Origin: Clostridiales bacterium UBA8960
GTDB taxonomy: Bacteria; Bacillota; Clostridia; Peptostreptococcales; Acidaminobacteraceae
Direction: 5' to 3'
Length of the DNA stretch: 5,645 nt
Assembly: GCA_003482695.1 (NCBI GenBank)
Contig: DMYC01000320.1
Span: forward strand, 1-5,645
Numbering within the stretch: the first letter of the stretch is position 1; every line of letters starts with the position of its first letter. The notes beneath the pieces were generated by a model. That model worked only from the letters and a program-made list of their open reading frames with translations, did no database searches and was not told the DNA's origin. Shown piece by piece: positions 1 through 5,645 of this stretch. The position numbers and the translations under genes were made by a program.

Positions 1-191
1 TCAAAATCGAAGTTCAAATTATTCACTAAAATAGAATCAATAAAATGCTTTACATAAACATCTTGTTTCTCTGTAATTGCCGTTAGGTTATATTTTTCAT
101 TCTCCATGATCAACAAATCATAGAAAAGTTCAAATTGTTTCAATTGCTGGTCCGTGATTTCAATATTGCTTGATAAAAACAGAGATTTCAT
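1..191 (-). CDS. rsmG: 16S rRNA (guanine-527-N7)-methyltransferase RsmG, N-terminal part (runs off left edge)
   Basis: RsmG (GidB) uses S-adenosylmethionine to methylate N7 of G527 in 16S rRNA. Only the first 63 codons are in the window; the gene continues past base 1, so the glycine-rich SAM-binding motif cannot be checked. The visible part reads MKSLFLSSNIEITDQQLKQF at the start, then a helical stretch, then YNLTAITEKQDVYVKHFIDS at about residues 34-53. The NLTAIT...VY.KHF.DS block is the family's N-terminal hallmark. The start codon is ATG at 189-191, 2 nt after the mnmG stop, with GAGG (198-201) inside the last mnmG codons as ribosome binding site at 6 nt spacing, so translation is probably coupled to mnmG. 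Position after mnmG matches the usual Firmicutes order. The truncation comes from the window edge and is not a broken gene. Confidence 0.93.
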   Translation of the reverse strand, partial: MKSLFLSSNIEITDQQLKQFELFYDLLIMENEKYNLTAITEKQDVYVKHFIDSILVNNLNFDF

Positions 192-193
192 AT

Positions 194-2077
194 TTAACCT
201 CTTCTCTTTGTCTGCTCAATGTATACGAGCAGAACAGAAATATCAGCAGGGGAGACACCTGAAATTCGGGAAGCCTGCCCAATTGAAGTAGGTTTGATTG
301 CATCGAGCTTTTGACGCGCTTCAAGTCGTAGACTATCAATTGAATGATAATCAATTGCTTGAGACAATTTTTTTTCTTCAAGAGCTTTAAACTTTTCAAC
401 TTGCTGCAATTGCTTTTTAATATATCCCTCATACTTTAATGAAACTTCAATCTGCTTAATGACGTCTTTCGTCAAATGCGTTGGACGATCCACATCAATT
501 GTAGAGAGGTCGGTATAATAGATTTCAGGACGCCTTAACATATCGATCATTTTCATTCCTTGAGATACAGTAGGGATGTTCATTTGCGTTAAAATGGGGT
601 TCAGTAAATCAGCCTTCAGTGTAAGTTGTGAAATGCGCTTCATCTCGGAATCAATCATCGCCATCTTAGACTCATACTTCTTAAATCTTTCTTCAGATAC
701 TAACCCTATTTTATACCCCTTCGTGGTCAATCTCATGTCCGCATTATCTTGCCTTAATAATAGCCGGTATTCAGATCTAGAAGTCATCATTCTATAAGGC
801 TCGTCTGTTCCTTTTGTTACCAGATCATCAATTAACACACCAATATATGCCTCAGACCGGTCCAAAATGAAAGGCTCTTTCTTCATGACTTTCAGCGCTG
901 CATTTATACCTGCCATAAGCCCCTGTGCTGCAGCTTCTTCATAACCGGACGTACCATTGAACTGTCCAGCAGAAAACAATCCTGGTATCTGCTTGAACTC
1001 TAATGACTGGGTCAAATCCAGTGGGTTGACACAATCGTATTCAATTGCATACGCAGGTCTCATGATCTCACATCGAGAAAGACCAGGAATCGTTCTCATA
1101 AAGGCTAGTTGAACGTCCTCAGACATACTGGTAGACATGCCTTGAACATACATCTCATTCGTGTCTCGACCTTCAGGTTCTATGAAAAGTTGATGTCTTT
1201 CTTTATCAGCAAATCGCATAAGTTTGGTTTCAATAGAAGGGCAGTATCTAGGGCCAGTTCCTTCAATTGTGCCAGTGAATAATCCAGATTTATCTAGGTT
1301 ATCTAAAATCACAGCATGTGTTCTATGATTCGTGTAAGTTAACCAACATGGCAACTCATCAAGCTCAATATGATCATGCATAAATGAAAACAAATCATAA
1401 TCCTTGTCGCCCCATTGAATTTCCATCTCATTATAATCTAAAGTTCTCGCATCAATTCGCGCAGGTGTCCCGGTTTTAAACCGTCTCAGCTCAATTTGAT
1501 GGGCTTTTAAATCCTCAACTAAATCATATGACGCTGCAAGGCCATTTGGACCACTTTTAAGAATCGCATCGCCTATGAAAATTTGACTACCTAAATAAGT
1601 GCCCGTTGCAAGTACGATAACTTCCGATCTGTAAACTGCACCTGTTTGAGTTACAACGCCTTTGGGAATACCATCTTCAATAATGACATTCTTAACTTCA
1701 GCCTGTTTTATATATAAATGATCCGTATTTTCCATCGTACGTTTCATTTCTGTATGATACTTGTTTTTATCTGCTTGGGCACGAAGAGAATGTACAGCCG
1801 GTCCCTTACTGCTATTCAACATTTTGCTTTGAATGAATGATTTGTCGATATTGATGCCCATTTCGCCACCAAGTGCATCTATTTCTTTAACAAGATGGCC
1901 TTTTCCAGTTCCACCAATCGAAGGATTACATGGCATCATTGCAATGGAATCCAAATTGATCGACAAAATCAGTGTCTTGATGCCCATTCTTGCGCTCGCC
2001 AAAGCGGCCTCGCAACCCGCGTGACCAGCTCCAACGACTATACAGTCAAAATAACCTGAATCATAAGTTCTTACCAT
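194..2077 (-). CDS. mnmG: tRNA uridine-5-carboxymethylaminomethyl modification enzyme MnmG (GidA)
   Basis: MnmG is the FAD-dependent partner of MnmE. The MnmE-MnmG complex uses methylene-tetrahydrofolate and NADH to install the cmnm5/nm5 group on the wobble uridine (U34) of certain tRNAs. The 627-aa product is of full family length. The FAD-binding Rossmann motif GAGHAG is at residues 16-21, with the MMPCNPSIGGTGKGHLVKEI block at 47-66. The family signature GTGPRYCPSIETK is at 273-285 and AGQFNGTSGYEEAAAQG at 370-386. The two cysteines known to matter in E. coli (Cys47 and Cys277) correspond to Cys50 and Cys279. The C-terminal helical domain, which docks MnmE and tRNA, ends in the conserved KPTSIGQASRISGVSPADIS (595-614). 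The ATG start is set by AAGGAG 6 nt upstream, giving a few more residues before the Rossmann fold than many homologues have. It lies 10 nt after mnmE. Confidence 0.98.
   Translation of the reverse strand: MVRTYDSGYFDCIVVGAGHAGCEAALASARMGIKTLILSINLDSIAMMPCNPSIGGTGKGHLVKEIDALGGEMGINIDKSFIQSKMLNSSKGPAVHSLRAQADKNKYHTEMKRTMENTDHLYIKQAEVKNVIIEDGIPKGVVTQTGAVYRSEVIVLATGTYLGSQIFIGDAILKSGPNGLAASYDLVEDLKAHQIELRRFKTGTPARIDARTLDYNEMEIQWGDKDYDLFSFMHDHIELDELPCWLTYTNHRTHAVILDNLDKSGLFTGTIEGTGPRYCPSIETKLMRFADKERHQLFIEPEGRDTNEMYVQGMSTSMSEDVQLAFMRTIPGLSRCEIMRPAYAIEYDCVNPLDLTQSLEFKQIPGLFSAGQFNGTSGYEEAAAQGLMAGINAALKVMKKEPFILDRSEAYIGVLIDDLVTKGTDEPYRMMTSRSEYRLLLRQDNADMRLTTKGYKIGLVSEERFKKYESKMAMIDSEMKRISQLTLKADLLNPILTQMNIPTVSQGMKMIDMLRRPEIYYTDLSTIDVDRPTHLTKDVIKQIEVSLKYEGYIKKQLQQVEKFKALEEKKLSQAIDYHSIDSLRLEARQKLDAIKPTSIGQASRISGVSPADISVLLVYIEQTKRRG
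198..202 (-). promoter_or_regulatory. Ribosome binding site of rsmG inside the mnmG 3' end
   Basis: On the minus strand the end of mnmG reads AAGAGGTTAAATATG. AGAGG lies 6 nt before the rsmG ATG and covers the last glycine codon region of mnmG. The site fixes the rsmG start and implies that ribosomes finishing mnmG can reinitiate on rsmG. Confidence 0.65.
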
Positions 2078-2083
2078 TATTAA

Positions 2084-2089
2084 CTCCTT
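2084..2089 (-). promoter_or_regulatory. Ribosome binding site of mnmG overlapping the mnmE stop codon
   Basis: The minus strand reads TAAGGAGTTAATAATG. AAGGAG (2084-2089) shares two bases with the mnmE TAA stop (2088-2090) and stands 6 nt before the mnmG ATG. It supports the chosen mnmG start and tight translational coupling of the two genes, whose products form one complex. Confidence 0.85.
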
Positions 2090-3455
2090 ATTTACCTAAA
2101 CAAAAATTGCTAAAAATATTATTGAGTAAATCGCCTTCAACTGATTCTCCAGTAATTTGCCCTAAATACAATATTGCATCTTTAATATCAACTTCAACAA
2201 AATCATATGGCATACGATTGATTACAGCAGATTTGGCGTCTTTAACATTCTTAAATGCATTTTCAAGTAGAGAAATATGTCGTGTGTTGCTTACGATTTC
2301 ATTTTGATCTGTACTGACTTCATTGTTCATAACCATTTCCTGAATCGCTTTCTCAACTTCAACAATTCCTATTTCACGCTCCATAGATGTACGAATGATT
2401 CTCTTATCATGAAGATGTTCATGAATCAATCTTTCATCTATCTTTGAATCCAAATCCGTTTTGTTGATCAGAACAATCGCATGTCTTTCTTTAACCATTT
2501 CCATAATTGTCAAATCTTCTTCTGATAAAGGCTCAGAAGCATTGAGCATGAATATTGTTAAGTCAGCTTCATTAAACATGGTTTTAGAACGTTCTACGCC
2601 AATTTTCTCAACGATGTCTTCCGTGTCTCTAATACCAGCTGTATCAATCAACTTTATCGGAATACCACCAATATTCATAAACTCTTCAATTAGATCTCGT
2701 GTTGTCCCTGCTATTTCCGTAACAATCGCTTTAGAATCCTTAAGCAATGCATTCATTAAGCTTGATTTTCCAACATTAGGCTTTCCAACAATTACAGTCT
2801 TTAGACCATCGCGAATGATTTTTCCATTAGTAGAATTCTTTAATAATATATCAATCTCACATTCAATTTCAATTAACCTATCTTCAATTTCATGATAGGT
2901 AATTTCTTCAATATCCTCTTCAGGATAATCGATACTGACTTCAATATGAGCCATTAAATTCAATAATTTATCTCTAAGCAATCTGATTTTTTTAGATAAA
3001 TAGCCTTCTAATTGATTAAAAGCCAAATCAAATCCCTTTTTTGTCTTCGCACTTATTAAATCCATTACAGACTCAGCTTGAGTCAAGTCAATTCTACCAC
3101 TCAAAAAAGCACGCTGCGTAAACTCGCCACGTTCTGCCATTCGGGCACCATGTTTTAAGGTCAGAGCAAGAATTTCTCTCATCGGAATGATGCCGCCATG
3201 ACAATTTATTTCTACAACATCTTCTCTTGTATAGGTATTTGGTGCTTTCATTTTAACAGTCATAACTTCATCAAGCACCTGATCTCCATTTACGATATGT
3301 CCAAACACCATTTCTCTATTTTTACGATCCGCTACAACATAAGGTTTAAAAATTTGATCAATCACACGAAAAGATTCTGGACCGCTTAATCTTATAATGC
3401 CTATGGCACCTTCGCCAATAGGGGTGGAGATTGCAACGATAGTATCCATAATCAT
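2088..3455 (-). CDS. mnmE: tRNA modification GTPase MnmE (TrmE)
   Basis: MnmE is the potassium-activated GTPase of the MnmE-MnmG complex that modifies U34 of tRNA. The 455-aa length is typical. The N-terminal folate-binding, dimerising domain (about 1-120) includes CHGG at 85-88 and GEFTQRAFLSGRIDLTQAE at 110-128. A helical domain (about 121-215, completed by about 380-455) surrounds the inserted G domain. That domain has G1 GKPNVGKS at 224-231, G2 GTTRD at 250-254, G3 DTAG at 271-274 and G4 NKTD at 331-334. Asn227 (potassium ligand) and Glu283 (catalytic) match E. coli Asn226 and Glu282. The protein ends in FCLGK, the conserved C(I/L)GK tail with its cysteine at 452. The start is ATG at 3453-3455 with AGGAG 6 nt upstream; a second ATG two codons later (M-I-M) is a less well spaced alternative. 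A hairpin lies between this gene and upstream jag. Confidence 0.98.
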   Translation of the reverse strand: MIMDTIVAISTPIGEGAIGIIRLSGPESFRVIDQIFKPYVVADRKNREMVFGHIVNGDQVLDEVMTVKMKAPNTYTREDVVEINCHGGIIPMREILALTLKHGARMAERGEFTQRAFLSGRIDLTQAESVMDLISAKTKKGFDLAFNQLEGYLSKKIRLLRDKLLNLMAHIEVSIDYPEEDIEEITYHEIEDRLIEIECEIDILLKNSTNGKIIRDGLKTVIVGKPNVGKSSLMNALLKDSKAIVTEIAGTTRDLIEEFMNIGGIPIKLIDTAGIRDTEDIVEKIGVERSKTMFNEADLTIFMLNASEPLSEEDLTIMEMVKERHAIVLINKTDLDSKIDERLIHEHLHDKRIIRTSMEREIGIVEVEKAIQEMVMNNEVSTDQNEIVSNTRHISLLENAFKNVKDAKSAVINRMPYDFVEVDIKDAILYLGQITGESVEGDLLNNIFSNFCLGK

Positions 3456-3461
3456 AATAAA

Positions 3462-3466
3462 CTCCT
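3462..3466 (-). promoter_or_regulatory. Ribosome binding site of mnmE
   Basis: AGGAG on the minus strand sits 6 nt before the ATG at 3453-3455 and 12 nt before the in-frame ATG at 3447-3449. The spacing favours the upstream ATG, so the protein probably starts M-I-M-D-T rather than M-D-T. Confidence 0.75.
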
Positions 3467-3478
3467 GTAAATTAAAAT

Positions 3479-3503
3479 ATAACCCAGTTGGTCACTGGGT
3501 TAT
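3479..3503 (-). terminator. Hairpin in the jag-mnmE gap, possible partial terminator or attenuator
   Basis: The two arms, ATAACCCAGT and ACTGGGTTAT, form a perfect 10-bp stem around a 5-nt loop (GACCA on the minus strand). The hairpin begins 5 nt after the jag TAA. In the minus direction it is followed by ATTTTAATTT, which is U-rich but interrupted by adenines; in the plus direction the sequence after it is less U-rich. The stem resembles an intrinsic terminator that would end the rpmH-to-jag transcript, but the imperfect U tract suggests partial read-through. It could instead be a processing or mRNA-stabilising element. I see no convincing promoter between it and mnmE. Confidence 0.6.
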
Positions 3504-3508
3504 TTAGA

Positions 3509-4144
3509 TTAGTTCGTCTTATTTTTTTTGTAATCAAAATAGATGACTACTTTTCTATAAGGCTCTTCACCTTCAGATTTTGTGCTAACATTCGGATTGT
3601 TTTGAAGTGTTGAATGAATAATGCGTCTTTCATAAGGATTCATTGGCTCTAATATGACATTCTTTCTCGACTTCTTAACTTTAGACGCTAATTTTTCAGC
3701 AAGTGACTCAAGCGTTTCTTTTCTCTTTGCTCTATAATTCTCAGTATCTAAAACAACTCTTAAATAATGATCTCTATTTTTATTTACGACCAAACTCACT
3801 AAATATTGTAAAGAGTCAAGTGTCTGACCACGTTTTCCAATGAGTATAGCCATATCTTCACCAATGATGTTGATGTTAATCGCATCTTCAACTTGATTTG
3901 TTTCAATCTTAGCATCGATATTCATCTCATCCAAAATACTCTTTAAGAAATTTTTAGCGATTTCATTGACATCATTTTTCTTGCTTACTTTGATACGTGT
4001 CTCTTTCGCACCAATGCCCAAAAAACCCTTTGAACCTTCTTCAAGAATTTCAATTTCAACTTGATCTCTTGAAGCCTCAAGTTCAATAAGTGCTAATCTT
4101 AAAGCTTCTTCAACACTCTTACCTGATTTTTCAACAAATTTCAT
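3509..4144 (-). CDS. khpB: RNA-binding protein KhpB (Jag/EloR family)
   Basis: Jag, also called KhpB or EloR, is a cytoplasmic RNA-binding protein. In streptococci it works with the small KH protein KhpA to control cell elongation; its RNA targets here are unknown. The 211-aa product has the usual three parts. The Jag-N domain (about 1-52) carries EEGSKGFLGIGAKE at 35-48. A KH domain (about 75-135) has the GxxG loop GKRG at 103-106 within IGKRGQTLDSLQYLVS. An R3H domain (about 140-207) has the R-x-x-x-H motif at Arg173-His177 in MNPYERRIIHSTLQ. The Jag-N to KH linker is short, as in Bacillus, unlike the long linker of pneumococcal EloR. The ATG shares its first base with the yidC stop (TAATG), and a G-rich AAGGGGG in the yidC end (4155-4161) is the likely ribosome binding site, so translation is probably coupled to yidC. 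Position after yidC is the conserved order. Confidence 0.95.
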   Translation of the reverse strand: MKFVEKSGKSVEEALRLALIELEASRDQVEIEILEEGSKGFLGIGAKETRIKVSKKNDVNEIAKNFLKSILDEMNIDAKIETNQVEDAININIIGEDMAILIGKRGQTLDSLQYLVSLVVNKNRDHYLRVVLDTENYRAKRKETLESLAEKLASKVKKSRKNVILEPMNPYERRIIHSTLQNNPNVSTKSEGEEPYRKVVIYFDYKKNKTN

Positions 4145-4869
4145 TATTTAGTTTCCCCCTTGGCTGGCGTTTTCATAACGTATTGCTGAACAATTTGGAA
4201 TACACTACCAACAGTCCAATAGAGAATCAAACCTGCTGACAAAGATGTACCCCAGAATAAGATCATCACTGGGAACATAATTTGCATGATCTTCATTTGA
4301 TTATTCATAGCGTTATTGCCACTTGTTTGTGTACTAGCATTTTGTGATGACATTTGGAAGTAAGTCAAAACAGATGACATAATAGGCATGATACCTGGTA
4401 ATGCCAATAGCCATGCTGGACCAGTCGTGAAAATATTGCTCATCAAATCCGGTGTTGATAAATTCTTAATCCATAAAAATGTATCTTGAGTTGCAAGAAG
4501 AGTAAGCTCGGGATTGTTTACGAATACATAAGTACCTGGCTCTCTAAGTGCAGTAAATAATCCTATAATAATAGGAAACTGAATCAAAAGAGGCAAACAA
4601 CCGCTCATCGGATTGTATTTATGTTCTTTATATAACTCTACGAGCATTTGGTTTTGTTTCTCTTTATTATCTTTATATTTTTCTTGTATTTCTTTCATTT
4701 TAGGTTGTATCGCAGCCATCGCTTTAGATGACTTCATTTGCTTGATTGTAAAAGGCATCAGTAATAATTTGGTGAATAATGTAAAGATGATGATAGCAAT
4801 ACCATAATCATTTACCAATCCGTATATTAAACCTAATAAATATCCAAAAACTTGTGCAAAAATCGACAA
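4144..4869 (-). CDS. yidC: Membrane protein insertase YidC (SpoIIIJ/Oxa1 family)
   Basis: YidC inserts and folds membrane proteins, alone or with SecYEG. The 241-aa product contains the Oxa1-type core. A hydrophobic or amphipathic N-terminus (3-18) is followed by a first membrane segment (about 22-42), then a charged cytoplasmic loop (43-88, KMKEIQEKYKDNKEKQNQM) likely to form a helical hairpin. Further segments lie at about 91-108, 152-171, 194-209 and 211-230, and the tail is short and polar. Lys34, in FTLFTKLLLMPF, occupies the groove position that is arginine in Bacillus and E. coli. There is no lipoprotein signal peptide or lipobox cysteine, unlike Bacillus SpoIIIJ but like clostridial YidC. 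Translation starts at TTG (4867-4869): an in-frame TAG at 4882-4884 excludes a longer form, and AGGAGG lies 8 nt upstream. It starts 18 nt after yidD and overlaps jag by one base. Confidence 0.96.
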   Translation of the reverse strand: MSIFAQVFGYLLGLIYGLVNDYGIAIIIFTLFTKLLLMPFTIKQMKSSKAMAAIQPKMKEIQEKYKDNKEKQNQMLVELYKEHKYNPMSGCLPLLIQFPIIIGLFTALREPGTYVFVNNPELTLLATQDTFLWIKNLSTPDLMSNIFTTGPAWLLALPGIMPIMSSVLTYFQMSSQNASTQTSGNNAMNNQMKIMQIMFPVMILFWGTSLSAGLILYWTVGSVFQIVQQYVMKTPAKGETK

Positions 4870-4877
4870 ATCATTAT

Positions 4878-4883
4878 CCTCCT
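4878..4883 (-). promoter_or_regulatory. Strong ribosome binding site that selects the TTG start of yidC
   Basis: A consensus AGGAGG stands 8 nt before TTG at 4867-4869. An ATG at 4872-4874 is only 3 nt from it and in another frame, where it would encode 13 codons before TAG. The in-frame TAG at 4882-4884 overlaps the site itself, so no longer yidC frame is possible. Confidence 0.85.
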
Positions 4884-4887
4884 AATA

Positions 4888-5097
4888 CTATTCTAGCGGA
4901 TCAAATCCGCCTGGATGAAATGGATGGCACTTTATAATTCGCTTGAAACTCAAGCTTACGCCTTTAATAGCGCCATACTTTTCAATCGCTGTAAGTGAAT
5001 ACTGCGAACAAGTAGGTTGAAACCTACAGTTGCTTCCAAGTAGCGGTGATATGAATTTTCTATAAAACTTTATGATCAGAATTAAAACAGTTTTCAT
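4888..5097 (-). CDS. yidD: Membrane protein insertion efficiency factor YidD
   Basis: YidD is a small protein at the inner face of the membrane that assists YidC-dependent insertion. The 69-aa product is of normal family length and has the full signature: [10 protein letters not shown] (12-21), [10 protein letters not shown] (24-33) and [12 protein letters not shown] (56-67), with conserved cysteines at 24, 30 and 57. The N-terminal [15 protein letters not shown] is a likely amphipathic membrane-binding helix. The ATG start is preceded by only a weak ribosome binding site, GAAAGTG at 5105-5111, 7 nt upstream. The gene lies 21 nt after rnpA and, unusually, in the same reading frame, so only the rnpA TGA and seven codons separate them. 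Its place between rnpA and yidC is the standard arrangement. Confidence 0.96.
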   Translation of the reverse strand: MKTVLILIIKFYRKFISPLLGSNCRFQPTCSQYSLTAIEKYGAIKGVSLSFKRIIKCHPFHPGGFDPLE

Positions 5098-5118
5098 ATC
5101 TAAACACTTTCTAATATA

Positions 5119-5442
5119 TCACAAGCCCAATTTCCTAAAAATATATTTAAGAGATTTCGTCATTTCGTGATAATCTACCTGATTTGATCGAACTCGAGCT
5201 ACAAATATAATATCATAGCCATTAATGTTCTCAAAATTTACTCTAAACGATTCTTTAATCAATCTTCGTACTCGATTTCTTATAACGCTATTTCCTACTT
5301 TTTTGCTAATAGAAAAACCGACTCGAGTTATTCCTAGCTGATTAGGCAGATAGTAGACTACTATGTTTTTATCAGCAAATGATTTTCCGCGTTTATAAAC
5401 CTTGGAAAACTCAGAAGGTTTTTTCAAGCTTTCAAAAATCAT
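5119..5442 (-). CDS. rnpA: Ribonuclease P protein component
   Basis: RnpA is the small basic protein subunit of RNase P. It helps the catalytic RNA (RnpB) bind precursor tRNA and remove its 5' leader. The 107-aa product matches the family in length. It shows LKKPSEFSKVYKRGKSF at 6-22 and the hallmark block GFSISKKVGNSVIRNRVRRL at 42-61, including the RNR motif (55-57), then IKESFR at 62-67 and YDIIFVAR at 76-83. The ATG start has GGAGG (5447-5451) 4 nt upstream, a somewhat short spacing. It follows rpmH by 57 nt, a gap that contains a terminator-like hairpin, which could keep RnpA well below L34 in amount. Confidence 0.97.
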   Translation of the reverse strand: MIFESLKKPSEFSKVYKRGKSFADKNIVVYYLPNQLGITRVGFSISKKVGNSVIRNRVRRLIKESFRVNFENINGYDIIFVARVRSNQVDYHEMTKSLKYIFRKLGL

Positions 5443-5465
5443 TGTGCCTCCACACCATTAATTAC

Positions 5466-5493
5466 AAAAAAAGACCACTGACTGCGGTCTTTT
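5466..5493 (-). terminator. Intrinsic terminator or attenuator between rpmH and rnpA
   Basis: On the minus strand AAAAGACCGC and GTGGTCTTTT pair around the 5-nt loop AGTCA. The core stem (5473-5478 with 5484-5489) is 6 bp including one G-U pair, and it is followed at once by seven T residues (5466-5472). On the plus strand the G-U pair becomes an A-C mismatch and the T run is only four, so the element points in the direction of the genes. It starts just after the rpmH TAA. Because rnpA follows without an evident promoter of its own, it probably acts as an attenuator with partial read-through. Confidence 0.8.
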
Positions 5494-5499
5494 AATCCA

Positions 5500-5634
5500 T
5501 TAAGCAGATAATTTTTTTCTACCTTTTCTTCTTCTTGCTTTAAGCACATTTCTTCCAGCAGTTGTCTTCATTCTCTTACGAAAACCATGCTCAACTTTTC
5601 TTTGTCTTTTTTTAGGTTGATAAGTTCTTTTCAT
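5500..5634 (-). CDS. rpmH: Large ribosomal subunit protein bL34
   Basis: L34 is a small, highly basic protein of the 50S subunit that binds 23S rRNA. The 44-aa product begins [18 protein letters not shown], continues [18 protein letters not shown] (19-36) and ends KGRKKLSA. This is the complete family consensus (KRTYQP, HGFR.RM.T..GR.VL..RR.KGR..L). The ATG at 5632-5634 is preceded by GAGGTG (5640-5645), 5 nt upstream, as ribosome binding site. The gene is first in the block; its promoter and leader lie beyond the right edge. In most bacteria dnaA and the replication origin adjoin rpmH on that side. A hairpin terminator follows directly. Confidence 0.98.
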   Translation of the reverse strand: MKRTYQPKKRQRKVEHGFRKRMKTTAGRNVLKARRRKGRKKLSA

Positions 5635-5639
5635 TTCAG

Positions 5640-5645
5640 CACCTC
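5640..5645 (-). promoter_or_regulatory. Ribosome binding site of rpmH (at the window edge)
   Basis: GAGGTG on the minus strand ends 5 nt before the rpmH ATG. It may extend further right (for example GGAGGTG), but the window ends here. Confidence 0.7.

Noticed and set aside
160..432. A 90-codon minus-strand open frame covering the mnmG-rsmG junction
   Set aside because: It lies out of frame over the conserved C-terminus of MnmG, has low-complexity composition and matches no family I know.
1833..2307. Plus-strand open frames of 63 and 105 codons opposite mnmG and mnmE
   Set aside because: They are antisense to strongly conserved coding sequence (MnmG N-terminus, MnmE C-terminus) and show no recognisable protein features; all real genes here are on the minus strand.
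2461..2895. A 144-codon plus-strand open frame opposite the MnmE G domain
   Set aside because: It is the antisense shadow of a conserved GTPase domain, with a serine/isoleucine-rich translation typical of such shadows.
3456..3508. A possible promoter for mnmE in the jag-mnmE gap (TATATT-like sequence after the hairpin)
   Set aside because: The AT-rich stretch overlaps the hairpin arm and there is no well-spaced TTGACA-like element, so I could not support a promoter.
5432..5458. A short minus-strand frame starting at ATG 5456-5458 (8 codons, then TGA) overlapping the rnpA start, as a possible leader peptide
   Set aside because: It has no ribosome binding site of its own; the GGAGG lies inside it and serves rnpA. 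A chance frame is the simpler explanation.
1..5645. A novel defence, mobile or otherwise undescribed system
   Set aside because: All coding space is filled by eight well-known housekeeping genes in their conserved order, with gaps of at most 57 nt; nothing is left unexplained except the two hairpins.

Overview
The window is a single, compact, co-directional gene block read entirely on the minus strand. In transcription order (high to low coordinates) it holds rpmH, rnpA, yidD, yidC, jag/khpB, mnmE, mnmG and the first third of rsmG. This is the widely conserved cluster beside the chromosomal replication origin of Firmicutes. By that synteny, dnaA and oriC would be expected just beyond the right edge, and the parA/parB-type genes beyond the left edge. 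Neither lies in the window, so this is inference.

The organism looks like an AT-rich, low-GC Gram-positive bacterium, probably from the Clostridia. Three things point this way: the gene order, the AGGAGG-type ribosome binding sites, and a YidC of the short clostridial type. That YidC has no lipoprotein signal peptide and carries lysine where Bacillus and E. coli have the groove arginine. The genetic code is standard: TGA ends rnpA and tryptophan is TGG. I cannot name a genus.

Layout from the right edge: rpmH (5500-5634, 44 aa) comes first and is followed by an intrinsic terminator or attenuator hairpin (about 5466-5493). Then come rnpA, yidD and yidC with short gaps. The yidC stop codon shares a base with the jag start codon (TAATG). 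A second hairpin (3479-3503) lies in the jag-mnmE gap and divides the block into two halves. mnmE and mnmG follow 10 nt apart, and rsmG starts 2 nt after the mnmG stop and runs off the left edge.

The right half covers ribosomal protein L34, the protein subunit of RNase P, membrane protein insertion (YidC with its accessory YidD) and the RNA-binding protein KhpB. The left half covers RNA modification: MnmE and MnmG together build the wobble-uridine modification of tRNA, and RsmG methylates 16S rRNA.

Every stretch is coding or a short gap; no gap exceeds 57 nt. I see no mobile element, CRISPR array, tRNA, rRNA, riboswitch or novel system. This is an ordinary housekeeping region, and the observations of interest concern expression signals: a TTG start for yidC, two intergenic hairpins, and tightly coupled gene junctions.
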